Below, piece by piece: positions 12,170 to 23,500 of a stretch of 64,000 bases of DNA (position 1 is the first letter of the stretch; the number at the start of each line of letters is the position of its first letter). The translations under genes and the position numbers were made by a program. The DNA lies in the NCBI GenBank assembly GCA_003508835.1, contig PUFA01000007.1, positions 17,631,001 to 17,695,000 on the forward strand, in the 5' to 3' direction. The notes beneath the pieces were generated by a model that had not been told where the DNA came from, did not search any database, and saw nothing but the letters and a program-made list of their open reading frames with translations. The DNA comes from Eonycteris spelaea (Eukaryota > Chordata > Mammalia > Chiroptera > Pteropodidae).

Positions 12170-12415
12170 CATACCTCATATAAACTGTTCTGCAGACTAT
12201 TTCTCACTGTCTCACTGAGTGTCCATGGATTAATGAGCCCCAGTTACCTATAACAGTATCATGCTTATCAATATACCTTTTACTGGCTCTCCCTAGTTCC
12301 CTGTGTCACTTGCCACTACCTCCTATATTGCCTGGGTTGTCTCTCAAATAGACTACTTGTACACAAATCCTTTCCCCAGGGTTTACTTTCGAGGGAATTC
12401 AAATTAAAACACAAG
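12170..12415 (+). mobile_element. Solo LTR remnant, family uncertain
   Basis: The 3' part reads like a mammalian LTR: 'ggctctccctagttccctgt', 'tgtcacttgccactacctcc', a polyadenylation-like 'caaatagactacttgtac', then 'cctttccccagggtttactt'. No retroviral coding region flanks it. The family could be ERVL or MaLR and was not resolved. Confidence 0.5.
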
Positions 12416-13084
12416 AGTCTCATTAAAATGTATCAGTAGCTTCTTATTTTGGTCATAACTTATTCTTTTTCTGAAAGTTATAGATGATGTGGTAGATGAT
12501 TCACAAAAAAATATTTATAAGAAGAATGAAGTTCAAGAAAGAATCGAATATTTCAGCCTTTCCTTTATCATCACAAAAGATTATAGTTTGGTTTGATTTT
12601 GTTACTATTTAGAAGTTACTATTGAAATATTTTTTTCCTGAATTTCTATTATTGTAGAGTTTGAAAAAGTTTAAAAGTCACAGGACTAAATGATATCTGA
12701 TATATTTTCCAAATTTAAAATCATTTTACCACCTTATAAGATTTAACAGGAGTTTGTTCTGGACACATCCATTTTTTGGTTGATTGAATGATTCCTTCCC
12801 TTACCCATAATTGTATTTGCAACTTATGTCATGATTTAGTCCGCTCACTCATTTACTTATTCTTTCATGCATTCATTTAGAAAATGTTTGCTGATTGTGC
12901 TCTGCATACAAAGAAGAGGTTGTTTGGAGAAGGAGAAAAAACACTAGATTGATCCAGCCAAGAGTTTGCATCCAGCTCAGACACTTAATTTCTGTAAATG
13001 TCAAGCAAGACCTATTCTAGTTTGTTTCTTTATGTCTAAAATTAAAGAATTATAAAGAATAAAAAATATTAAGCACTATTATGG
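12416..13084. other. Unassigned DNA with weak L2 and MIR traces
   Basis: 12838-12895 carries an inverted L2-type terminus ('cattcatttagaaaatgttt'). 12940-13055 has weak MIR-like order ('cagctcagacacttaatttc'). Both are too short for confident separate calls. Confidence 0.4.
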
Positions 13085-13262
13085 GCTTGCAGTGTACAAT
13101 ATGCTTTTTAAGAGTTTACCTGTATTTTATTAATGGATTTTATTCTATGTGGTAGGTATCGCTAACATCTCCATTTTAGAATGAGGAAAGTAAGACTTAC
13201 AGGAGTTAAGAAATACATGCACAAAGTTATATAACTAATAAGTAACAGCAATAGAACTTGAA
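13085..13262 (-). repeat. MIR SINE, antisense
   Basis: Reversed MIR blocks: 'ctaacatctccattttagaa', 'tgaggaaagtaagacttaca', 'aagttatataactaataagt', and 'caatagaacttgaac' at the end. Moderate divergence. Confidence 0.75.
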
Positions 13263-15699
13263 CTATGGAAATAGATGAAGACCACTCAAATGAGAAGACC
13301 ATCCAAATGAGAACAAGCAAAGGCTATCTGTTCAGAACTGGTGATAGCAAGGAAGTCAGCAACCATCGCTTGCATTTGGCAGAGACTCAGAAGCAGACAG
13401 CGGTGTTGGAAAGCTTCACAGTGGAAAAAATAGAAAGGCTTCAGGTATACTCTAATTAGAGCCTGTTGGATGGGGAAGCTGGCAATGCTCTAAATAGAAG
13501 TTGACCACCCTACGTGATTGGTTTGGTTTCACTGCTTGGTCTTAAGCTGAAAGAAAGGGCAAAAATTAGGAAAGTTGGCAGTTATTAATAAGACTATTTG
13601 GGGCTGATTGCTACGAAAATTGGGTTTTGCCTTGCTAGTCTGGTTGCTACAGGTTGTGGATAAAAGTTCCATTTTCATATTTTATCTGGCTATTGCGTGT
13701 TGGTGTATTTAGTCTCTCAGAAGTGAGGAATACTTATTTACTTTGAATCTCTCTTTCTAAATCATACCCTGCTTTTTATAAAAGAATATAAGTTTACGCA
13801 AATTATAAACCCCAAATATAACATTATGAAATTAGTATAATTATTCAGAACCCTGCAGTAAATATTTAAGAAAAGAGAAATACAATCTATTTTTTAGCGT
13901 AGGAGAGCTAAAAAACATATACAACTATAAGGTGGAGTTTGAAGGAAAACAACAATGTGGGCACAGTATGCTAATATCTCAGACTATGAGGTCTTTGAAG
14001 AATCTATGACTCTGGGAAGGAATGTCAGACTCAGATGGCGCCAGCAGCCAAGCAGGAAGCACTAATGAGTGAAGCAAGCAGGACCTAAGAAAAAGAGTGC
14101 GAAAAACTGCAGAACACGCATCTAAAAGCTGTATTCTTACTCATCTTCAGTCATATGGGACTGCAGCCAAGTGTGGCAAGAGTTTCAGAGTTTTACATGA
14201 AAACTTCGATTTTGAAATGCTGACCACTAGTTATTTTATAAACAAAACAAACCTGATCAAAAACAGACGAACAAATGTTATAGTAACTAAAAAAAATCAT
14301 GTCCATAAGCCTCATATGGTCCACTGACCACCAATATGAATCAGTTCCTAGAGAAATAGTCCAGAATACTCGTAGGGACACACAGGGAGCTCTCCTCTTT
14401 GACCAATGCTGGGCTGGCCAACCAGGTCACCCGAGGTTTTTCCTCTCCTAACTACCCAATTTCCTCTGCGTCTCCAGAGCTGTAACAGGACCAGGAGGTG
14501 GGAATCCACATATGCTCTTTCACATAAACTTTGCAGCGACTCAATGAGTTAGGTAATTCTATGCCTTCAGGCATTCACGAAAGTAGAGACAAAATGCAAA
14601 CAACTGTGTAAGAGGATACAAAAATAACTGTACACCGGTGTGCAGAGGAAATATGCAGGAAAGAAACAATTAGTATGTAATGAGGCTAATTATTTCTCTT
14701 CTAAGATGGGGAGCTCAGAAGAAAACCTTCAAAGAAAGTGTCCAGGATAGGTAAACTTAAAGCTTTCCTCAGGTTATAAGTCTGAAGAGCTAGAATTAAT
14801 TACCTAAAATATATATTAACATCAAACACATATAGTTTCGGCAAAAAGATTTAATTGAAGTTGCGCAGAATCCTCCCAAAATATTCAAGTGTTTCAAATA
14901 AACTCCTTCCTTTAGTCCAGGGGCTGAGAATACTCATTTCAAAAAACTGGCATCTTAAAAAAAAAAAAAAAAATTGACTTTTCTGACTTGGAAATGTGTT
15001 GCATTTGACAGCATTTTGTTTCTCCACTGACCCTATAGACGGGGAGAGGTTTTCATGAAGATAAGCCAGAGTTTACTTTTCTCAGGAGATAAAAGTGGCC
15101 AGCCCCTATCCTTTTAGAAACCTGATGACTAGCATTTCTATTTGCTCCTTTGTATCTGAGTTTCCATGCAGGTGAGTTATGATTTAATATCTATAGCACT
15201 CCTAGCTTTGTAATCAGGGATCTGCATGATACAGATTCGGCATTATTGTCCCTGAGAAAATGAACCCAAGGGACAGATTAGCATACAATGCATCAACTCC
15301 CCAGGCATTCAGAAGAAAATGATCAGGTACTGACCAATGAGTGGAATAATAGCTTTGTTGACAGTGTTGGCAGAGGGGTGGGGGTGTTCCGTCTCTGGGC
15401 AGGAGATGGGGAAACAAGGGGGAGGACAAAGAGCAGTGTCGGGATATCATCACATCCTCTCCAGTTCTTCCAACACATGGGTGGGGAATTTCTAGCAGAT
15501 TTCATATGATTTTGAAAGTTATGCCTCTCTAGTTCTTTTTCTCTGACAACTTCGGGTCACAGTTCAAAGAACTTAGAATATGAAAAATGTAACAATGCAG
15601 AAGTGAAAATAAGGCAAAGAAAGTTATAGAGAAACTTCAAATCACTAGAGGATCAGGAGGTGGAAGGAAAAGCTCTTTGTTTCAGAAACTTTCTAAACG
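13263..15699. other. Long unassigned stretch
   Basis: About 2.4 kb without a recognised transposon apart from an A17 run at 14957-14973. Open frames of 60-79 codons (13265-13459, 14097-14381, 15214-15509) occur, several on opposite strands of the same bases. None has a recognised domain, so they are treated as chance frames. Slightly GC-richer patches lie at 14390-14520 and 15350-15500. Confidence 0.45.
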
Positions 15700-16065
15700 G
15701 AGGCCTTAAAGCATTCCCTTTGTTCATGGGATGATGCTGATACTGTTTTAGGAAGTTAAGGGGATTAATTCTCTGTCATCCAATCACTCCAAGCAACAGC
15801 CCACTATACCACCTTATCTCAGCTTTTTTTTTCCCTTTGCTAATTGTTGATATTTATGTGAATTAATTAGGCAAAATGGGCTCCTATTTAGATTATATAC
15901 ATAACTGATGTTTATCCCATATGACACCACATTTGCATCCATTGCAAATGCATTCACACTATGAGATGACCTTATCTACAAACATTGCACATAAAAGGGT
16001 AGTAATAAGTCTTTTTGTGTGTGTGAATGGTCAATGGAGGCAAATGCCTTTTATATAGTACAACT
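15700..16065. other. Non-repetitive block with paired octamer-like motifs
   Basis: Free of recognisable repeats. It contains 'gtgaattaattaggc', which has TAATTA-type homeodomain core sites. An exact octamer-type site (ATTTGCAT at 15931-15938) is paired with an inverted near-copy (15943-15950), forming an 8-bp-arm inverted repeat at 15930-15950. Function is unknown; a regulatory element is one possibility. Confidence 0.35.
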
Positions 16066-16194
16066 GTAGGATCAATGCAGAAAGTGAAATTGAAAGTCCT
16101 CTATAACACCAAAGCCGATAAACCAGATCAATATTGTCTTTGGGATATCTTGTAGCAGATTTTTATGGAAGGTGTTCTGATTATTATTCTCTAC

Positions 16195-16320
16195 AACACA
16201 CACACACACAGAAACCTGAATATATATATATATATAGATAGATATAGATAGATAGATATAGATATATATATATATATAAAATGTCTGTATATATACATAG
16301 TGTGTGTGTGTATATATATA
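16195..16320. repeat. Compound microsatellite (CA)n-(TA)n-(GATA)n-(TG)n-(TA)n
   Basis: (CA) at 16195-16210, TA and GATA-type units at 16221-16278, then TA, TG and TA units to 16320, with short unique interruptions. This low complexity explains the tyrosine/isoleucine-rich antisense open frame at 16072-16341. Confidence 0.9.
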
Positions 16321-18640
16321 ACCACTTAAAGGATTAGACAAGTTGGTTGTGTGGTGTTAGAGAAAAGCTGGTGAACCATTTCACATTAAGTTTTATAAAA
16401 AAGTGAGGTATAAACAAAATAAAAATCTAGATGGCTGACTAAACTCATCACGTTGCAAGCAATAAGGTTTGGGCAGAGAGAATGCTAAAAAAGTGGGTAG
16501 CTGTACAGAATAATTAGTGTGCTATTTCTACAACGCTGGTGATAACAGACATTAAGTGTTCAAAGGAAGCGATTCTTTAGCTGAAGATGGATGAACGGAA
16601 TGGAAAACATTTACGAAGTGTGGACTAGGACCAAAGGAACCAAAGTCTGTGTGGGTCTATAGCGAGTGAATCATCTATGGACTTTCTCTACGGAACTCCC
16701 CTCTTCCCCACTTAAGGATACACGATCAAGGAGTTTGTTAGTTGCTAAATACATGTAGTAAGTTCCCACAATGACACAGCGGAGACTGAGCCAGATAAGC
16801 ACAAAACCCTTTGGGAAGAGAGACTATTGAAAAGATATCTTTGAGCTACATAACCAGAAATACAGTGGCCGAGCAAGCTATTGAATCACAGTGTGTCTGT
16901 GGCAAGGAAGGAGAAGTTAATTCATCCCTCCCCCCGCCCCCAAATTTTTGCAGGCCAAGGAAAAGGAAGGAAAATAAAAGGAAAGTTGCAATGACACAAT
17001 GACACAGTCTATCGTCGCCAGGGAACGAGCAGCTGACAGTGCCAAAAGCCCAGTCGTGTCCAGAAACACTCTGTTATTACTCTTCTGCTCTCAGTGCCGA
17101 CATAGCAGTTCTGAACATTTTATGCTGCATCCTGATTTGCCCTGCAGGGTGTAAGCTGCTGATATCCAGTAATTTTGAGACCGTGAAAAATAAAACAATT
17201 GCATTTGCTACCTGGGAGATGGGAGGCAAAGCATGCTGGCTCTGTCACGTTCTGAATCTCTCTTTGGTGGTATACCAATGTAGCTGAAAGTAATTGAACC
17301 AGAATCTCGGTGTAAAATAAACCCCCTGCAATCTTTAATACTCATAGGTCTTTATCAAAGGGGAAAAAAAAGCAAGCATGAGGTAAACAGAATATTAGGG
17401 AAATTTACTTCACCCGTTAGGTCTGCAATTGCCAAGGAGAAAGGAATGGTCTTCCATCAAGGACTGGGGCAGCATTTGAGAAAACAAGCAGCAAATATGA
17501 ATTGAGGCTGCATTCTTTTCTAACGCTTTCATTCTTACCCTCTGTGGAAATTATCTGGCACATTTTCATCACTTTCTTTTATTGAGTTTTATAAAATAAA
17601 TGACTCGAGAGCAGCAGTCAATTACAGTCCATCTACGAGTATCATTCAGAGAAACAGAGCTTCTGTTTGCTAGGGGTAATAGTAGCTAAATGCTGCCTTT
17701 GTAATATATACACCCATAATGTATTATCCTTAAAGTGCCAGAGAATTGTGTTTTTGTTCTTCTATTGCTTCCTATGGCGATAGAGAAACATTACAGAAGT
17801 CAAGTTTCAGGAGCCGCAAGGCAACACGGTGTCTTAGGCTAATGAGGATAGTCTGTTTTAAAGAGACAGTATAGTCCCAGCAGCCAACAAAACATGTAAT
17901 GTTGCACCTATGCGTGACAGCACAGGAGTGTCACCTCATAAGCATCACGTGCACTTGCTGGAGTAGACTGGTGTGTTTATAGGAATAACATGCATTGGGT
18001 TCAACCACGTAACTCTGCTCTTGAATATCAGTTTTGCTTACTTTCTTTCATCATTTTCTTAGTCCTTCCTTACGTTTTTTTTTGCTTTATCATTTGAGTC
18101 TTTCCTGCCTTTTTTTTTCTATATTTTTCCTTCCCTAACTTTATTCCTACCCTCTCTGTCTCTGTAATACTCTGTAAAATATCTATTGTGCTGATGTCAT
18201 ATGCTAGGTACATAGTGCACAATGAAATATTACACATGTTCTCTATAATCAGAGAACTCATCGACTAACTCTAACACAATTAAATACTGAGAACAAAACG
18301 CTAAGTAAACTCTGTGAAGGAAACAAGCCACTTTGCTGGTGATCAGGGAGATGCCAGGTTGACGCCAAAAGTGGGAATTTTGCATATGTTGGCGTCATTT
18401 ATTTTTTTAATCAACCAATAATTCTTTACAGCCTAATTTGATCATTTACTTTCACTTTTTCCATAGCACTCATCTCTTTGACATAGTCACATATTTTTAT
18501 CTGTTAACTGTCTTCCTCTGCCAGAGGATAAGTTCAGCGAAGGCAGGGACAACATTGCTTGTGATTGCCACTGTGTCACCAGTGCTAGTTTGTGAAGCTG
18601 GGATAAAGGGAAGTAAGAAAAAGACTGAGTAAAAAAGATA
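16321..18640. other. Transposon-poor block, candidate conserved non-coding DNA
   Basis: About 2.3 kb in which no MIR, L1, L2, LTR or DNA transposon was recognised. Sub-blocks at 16990-17330 and 17400-17760 have balanced composition with few low-complexity runs. The 63-82 codon open frames here (16811-17002, 17039-17287, 18070-18261, 18438-18708) lack recognised domains. An enhancer-type element is inferred only from the lack of repeats. Confidence 0.35.
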
Positions 18641-18644
18641 TACC

Positions 18645-19145
18645 CCTCTATTACTTTTCGACTGCTGCTCTCAGAAATTTCCACAAACTTAGTGGTTAAA
18701 AGCAACATAAATACATTATCTTAGAGTTCTGGATGTCACAAATGTGAAATGGGTCTCACGGAGTTAAACTCACAGTGTTGTCTGGGCTGCAGTCTTTTGT
18801 GGAGGCTCTAAAGAAGGATCAAGCTCATTGCCTTTTCAGCTTCTAGAGCTTCCCACATCCTCGGCTCATGGTCCCCTTCCATCTCCAAGGCCAGCAGTTG
18901 TCATCACTGTGATCTCTATTCTTGTCATTACTTTTTCTTCTTGGACATCACTGCTTCTCTCTTTCACTTATAAGGATACTCATGATTTCCTTGGGCCCAT
19001 GTGGATAATGCAGAGTAATCTCCCCTTCCCAAGGACCTTAACTTATTTCCATCTTCAAAGTCTCATTATTCATGTAAGGTAATATATTCACAGGTCCAGA
19101 GTTAGGGCTTGGGCATCTTTCAAAGGCTTTTATCTTGCTACAATC
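18645..19145 (-). mobile_element. MLT1-type (ERVL-MaLR) solo LTR, antisense
   Basis: The reverse-orientation MLT1 order is well preserved. It runs through 'tttccacaaacttagtggtt', 'aaatgggtctcacggagtta', 'gccttttcagcttctagagc', 'ctcggctcatggtccccttc', 'tgggcccatgtggataatgc' and 'atctccccttcccaaggacc', and ends with 'aatatattcacaggtccaga'. Length (about 500 bp) suggests a near-complete LTR. No internal retroviral genes are present. Confidence 0.85.
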
Positions 19146-19419
19146 CCCATTGTATTTCTGTTTCTTGTCCATTCACCTCTATCAATTAATTTTTTTTTCT
19201 CTCAAGCTTTCTATGGAATTACACAAATTTCTACACTTGACTTTCATTTTTATACATCTCTAAAAGGCAGATGAAGAATGATTCCAAATATCTGTATAAC
19301 TTAACCCATTCCAAAAAGCAATAGTTTTCAGACTAAGATAAATTTGAAGGAGACGCGATGATTTTTACTTTCTTATTGATTCTCATGGTCCCGTGGTCCC
19401 AAATATTAGACTATTAAAA

Positions 19420-19580
19420 AGAGTGTTAAGTTTGGAGTCAAGAAAATTCTCTTTTAGTTTTGATATTCATTAACTCGGACATTTCGGAAAGTAACTAAAG
19501 CTTTCTGAGACTCAATTTCTCCTCCGTAAAGTGAAGAAAATATTAACTATTCTATATCTTACATATGATGCATTTTCTGT
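19420..19580 (+). repeat. MIR SINE fragment
   Basis: Forward MIR blocks: 'gtttggagtcaagaaaattc', 'tgagactcaatttctcctcc' and 'gtaaagtgaagaaaatatta'. It lies between two antisense LTRs. Confidence 0.6.
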
Positions 19581-19587
19581 TATTGAT

Positions 19588-19920
19588 GTCTTAGTCAATT
19601 TGGGCTGGGCTACTTTAACAAAATGCCATAGACTGGGTGACCTAAACAACACAAATTTATTATTCTGGAGGCTAGAAGGTCCAAAATCAAGGCACCAGAT
19701 GATTCAAGAGACCAGAGCCTGCTTCCTAGTTCTCCTTATAATCTCACATGGCAGAAAGCTAGCGCTCTCTCTTGGATATCTTTCATAAGGGCACTAATCC
19801 CATTAATGAGGGCTCCATCCTCATGAACTCATTGCCTCTTAAAAGGCTCACTTCCAATTGGGGATTAGACTTTTATATATAAATTTGGGGGGCACAGACA
19901 ATCAGAATATGGCTTTTGGG
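19588..19920 (-). mobile_element. MaLR-like solo LTR, antisense
   Basis: Reversed LTR blocks: 'acaaaatgccatagactggg', 'acacaaatttattattctgg', 'aggtccaaaatcaaggcacc', 'ataagggcactaatcccatt', 'gagggctccatcctcatgaa' and 'aatttggggggcacagacaa'. This is a widespread mammalian LTR type. Its exact subfamily was not resolved. It lies in the same orientation as the MLT1 copy 0.45 kb upstream. Confidence 0.75.
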
Positions 19921-20499
19921 ATCTTTATTCCTTTATTCGGTGAATGTGTGCGTGGCAGATCCCTTGACAGAACAGACGAGTAAAGCATTATCTAAAAAAG
20001 GAGTGACTGGTAGATTCAGCAAAGACTTTCTGAAAGAGTAATACTGAACTAAGTTGTAAGTAATAAGGTGAGTGTTATAGGACAGACCACACTGGGAAGG
20101 AGAGTGGTTATTTTCAGATTTAAATAAAATACTATAGATGGAAATGCTTTTCAAACTATAAAGCAGCGTTTGGATACAGATTACTATATTCTAACTAAGA
20201 AATATGTAATTCTCTAATAGCACATTCTTTTTATGAAATATTTTTTTGGAAAAAATTGAGAATACTATAAGAAGCAAGGGAAAAAATCATAGTCAATAGG
20301 AACACTTTGAAAAGATTGCTAATGATACTATATATTTCCTCTGATTTTCTGACTTCCAAATATATTGTACAACCTCTGGATCACACTTGAATACTATTTT
20401 TCTCTTTCAAGAATTAGAGTGAGCATACTTCCTTAAAATATTGTCAAAGAATGTAATTTTAATGACTTTAATATTCTGTCATATTGAGGTACAATTATG
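19921..20499. other. Unassigned AT-rich DNA
   Basis: No repeat family or gene recognised. Confidence 0.5.
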
Positions 20500-20890
20500 T
20501 TTAACTGATCTCCTACTTTTGGCCTTAGTTATTTCAATACACTTGCTATTATTAAAAAGCCATTGTAATATTCTTGAACATAGATCTTTGTCCCTTTTTG
20601 TGATGTTTAAAGGCTATATTCATAGTAACATATTTTAAAAATATCAAAGCAAATGTAACATTTAAAAAATTTCTTTCCATATGGTTATACAGTAAAGTAG
20701 AGGAAAATACCTCTTTCCCCTTAATTTTCCTACTATTTATTATTTTAAAAACCTTCCTCATTTGACAGTTCATATAATGTTATATCATTAGTATAATTTG
20801 CATTTCTCCTCTAACACTGAGGTTGAATTTCTTTCATATGTTTATCCTTATCTTTATTTCTTCTCTATACTCTCAGTTATTGCCTTTTGG
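20500..20890 (-). repeat. Old L1M/HAL1 LINE fragment, antisense
   Basis: Reversed L1 blocks: 'aaaaagccattgtaatattc', 'ttgaacatagatctttgtcc', and then 'ataatttgcatttctcctct' with 'gaggttgaatttctttcata'. Highly diverged. Confidence 0.55.
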
Positions 20891-21490
20891 AGAAGAATCT
20901 TATCATCAAAGCCAGAGAATCAAGAACATTTCTTCCTTTCACTCTTCTTATTCAATCCTGACCAATCCTACCTCACATACTGTCCCTCTTCTCCCACATA
21001 TGCATTGTTTTCAAGAGACAATGGGGAAAGGGAAAGGAGAAAAAGAAAAAAAGTGAAAGTTCCTGGAAATAAAGAAGGGAGAGAAAATGCAAAAGCTAAG
21101 AGCAGATTGGATAAAAGAATACCAAAGGCGTATTTTCATGGGTGAGTTTCCTACCATACACTCCTATGCACCCACTACCCCTCAGTGTGCACACAGCTCA
21201 GACAGAATAAAACTGAAATCCTGCTTTTTCTACTATACCTCAAATCCATTCATTGCAACCAACTGAATTTTGAAGTATTTGGAAGGGAATCTTGAACTAA
21301 AGAACTATAAGAAAATGGTGAATTGCTTTCATTCTCTCCATAGCCATAGATTATTTCAAAATTGTCCAGAAATGAATTAGTATTTAAAGATATCAAATCA
21401 TCTCTGGTAAAACATATCAAACACCCCCATGTGGTATAGAAAACACATTATTATTATTATTTTTGAATAATATAAGTTGAAAGAGAACTC
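20891..21490. other. Unassigned DNA
   Basis: Includes a purine-rich patch at about 21020-21090 that accounts for the lysine/arginine-rich tail of the 115-codon frame at 20798-21145. That frame has no family features. Confidence 0.5.
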
Positions 21491-21499
21491 AAAGTTAAT

Positions 21500-21645
21500 C
21501 TTGTCCAACCTTTTCATTGTGAAGTTCAGAACACTAAGAGATATGCTATACTTTGTTTGAAGACACATAGTAAGTAAATGACAGAAGTTAGACCCCGATC
21601 CAGTCTAGTACATTTTCCCCAATACCATGCTGACTGACTTTAAGC
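21500..21645 (-). repeat. Ancient MIR-family SINE, antisense
   Basis: 'ttaatcttgtccaacctttt', 'gaagacacatagtaagtaaa', 'tgacagaagttagaccccga' and 'aataccatgctgactgac' follow the order of a reversed MIR-type SINE with an alternative 3' region. Diverged; subfamily unresolved. Confidence 0.55.
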
Positions 21646-22594
21646 AAATATAAAAATGCTGCAATCATCTCTACAAGTGAGTCTATTTTATATCTTAAAA
21701 ATAATACCTCCACAATTATTATATTCAAATAATAGCAATTATATGCTAGGTGTTAGTAATACAATGCACACACATGAATACACAATGGCTAGCTACAAAA
21801 AAAAGTTATTCTAAGGAATAGTGACAGAGTTAATATCCACTTGTATGAATGATGATCCAGTGATGAATGATGGTCCAAATATTTTAGTTTGTAGGATATT
21901 CACAACACACCTACCATTGTTACAAAGATATCTTATTGAGGTACCTGAGAATAAAAACAGAGTTCCATATTAAATATACATAAAGAGATAAAATTTCTAA
22001 TAATTTAGTTTGAAAATCTATTTTAAATTACTTTTTCTTTTTTTTTTTTTTAGCAAAAATCATTTTTGGTTAAAATGGCTTTAATATTCAGAACATTATG
22101 CATTATCTTTTATTGGTACCCTCCATGATATAGTAGACATTTTTTCCCATGTGAAGTCAACAGGAGGGGTGCTTTTGGAATGTTTCAATTTCTGGGAAAT
22201 GTCTTAGATTGAACGTCTTAGATGATTGAAGGTAACTTAGCTGAGACTTACAGCCTGTGTCCAAGCCAAGCACATTAATCCTCAAGAAATCCCTCAAGCC
22301 ATCCACTTTCCTGTCATGTCATTTTGTTTAGGCACAAGATAGCCTTTGCATATTGCATGGTTGGGAAAGCATCAATTGTAGAAACTCACACTGGTTTTTA
22401 TTATTCCTTTTGTTTTATTGTAATTTTGCCTACCTTTGTACATCCATATAGTGTGTGAAATAAGAATGTATAAAAAAAGATGAAATCTTACCACCATGTA
22501 TGATCAGTTATAGAAATGTCAAAATTTACGTCTTTTCATTAATATTAATAAGTTAAATTTATATATCAATCTCAAGTTTGCAATGTAATTTCAC
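21646..22594. other. Unassigned DNA
   Basis: Contains a T-rich run at 22036-22053 and an imperfect tandem duplication 'gaatgatgatcca' / 'gaatgatggtcca' near 21846-21876. No gene or family-level repeat seen. Confidence 0.5.
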
Positions 22595-22778
22595 ATTCTT
22601 ATCTATGTAATTATCACACTAACTCTAAAAGGGAGATATTAGTTCCACTTTAGAGGGAATGAAATGTGGTCCAGAGAGATTAAGTTCCTTGCTGAAGATG
22701 AAAAAGTCAGCAAACAACAGAATTAGTGCTCAAATTGTTTTGAGAATCTAATTCAAGTGTGCTTTCTACCAAAACCAG
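22595..22778 (-). repeat. MIR SINE, antisense
   Basis: Reversed MIR blocks: 'gtaattatcacactaactct', 'ttagttccactttagaggga', 'gtccagagagattaagttcc' and 'gaagatgaaaaagtcagcaa'. Moderate divergence. Confidence 0.7.
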
Positions 22779-22879
22779 GATCTATATACTGAATTCATTT
22801 TGATTAACAGTTTTGTCACTGAATTTGATAATCCTTTACACAAAGCACAATTTCAGTAATTAAGAAAAAGCCACGAAAT

Positions 22880-23500
22880 AGAAAATAAAATGGAAACTAT
22901 CTTTGTTTACCCATCCATTTAGATATGCATGTATCTATACCAAACTCAAGTCACTGACATTCCCCAACTCATTCCCCTTAAAGAACTTTGCAAATACGTA
23001 CTTTTATTTTCCCTTGAAAGAGCAGCCATATTGTTTTTTTTAAATCCTTTACATTATGAATCTTTCATGCTATATAATCAAGAAAATATAAATCATGTGG
23101 CTTCACCTCCCCGTAAAAGTGCCTAATTAAGATTAAACTTGTCCCTGTGGTAAATGTGAAATGATTTAATTATAATCAAAACGATCTCCATTGAATAGCT
23201 TCTGTTTCAAAGAGTCAGTCTCTCAGTGCTAAGAAGCTCATTAAATTCAATTTGCAGTAATGTACTGCTGTCATGTTTCCTTTCTGAACCTCGGTATTAT
23301 ATTAAAGTTCTTTGATTATTTCCCTGTAGGGTGGCATTAATGTGACACACCATGTAAAAGAAAAGCTTAAAAGAGACTCAAAGATGCACTAACTTTTTAT
23401 TTTCTCAGTAGCTGTTAATTGAGCAGCATGAAAAATACACAATAAAGAGTCTGCAGCTTGTCCGAGACAGGTAGAGAAAATAGTTTCAAAAATTTTATAT
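22880..23500. other. Non-repetitive block, candidate conserved non-coding DNA
   Basis: No transposon is recognised. Many TAATTA/ATTAA-type motifs occur ('gcctaattaagatt', 'gatttaattataatca', 'gtggcattaatgtgac', 'gctgttaattgagc'). The block is complex, with no tandem runs. An enhancer role is inference only. Confidence 0.35.

Noticed and set aside
12170..12415. Intact endogenous retrovirus
   Set aside because: Only LTR-like sequence is present. No gag, pol or env-like reading frame lies on either side here or beside the other LTRs.
20798..21145. 115-codon plus-strand frame
   Set aside because: It overlaps an L1 fragment and a purine-rich tract that produces its lysine/arginine-rich end.
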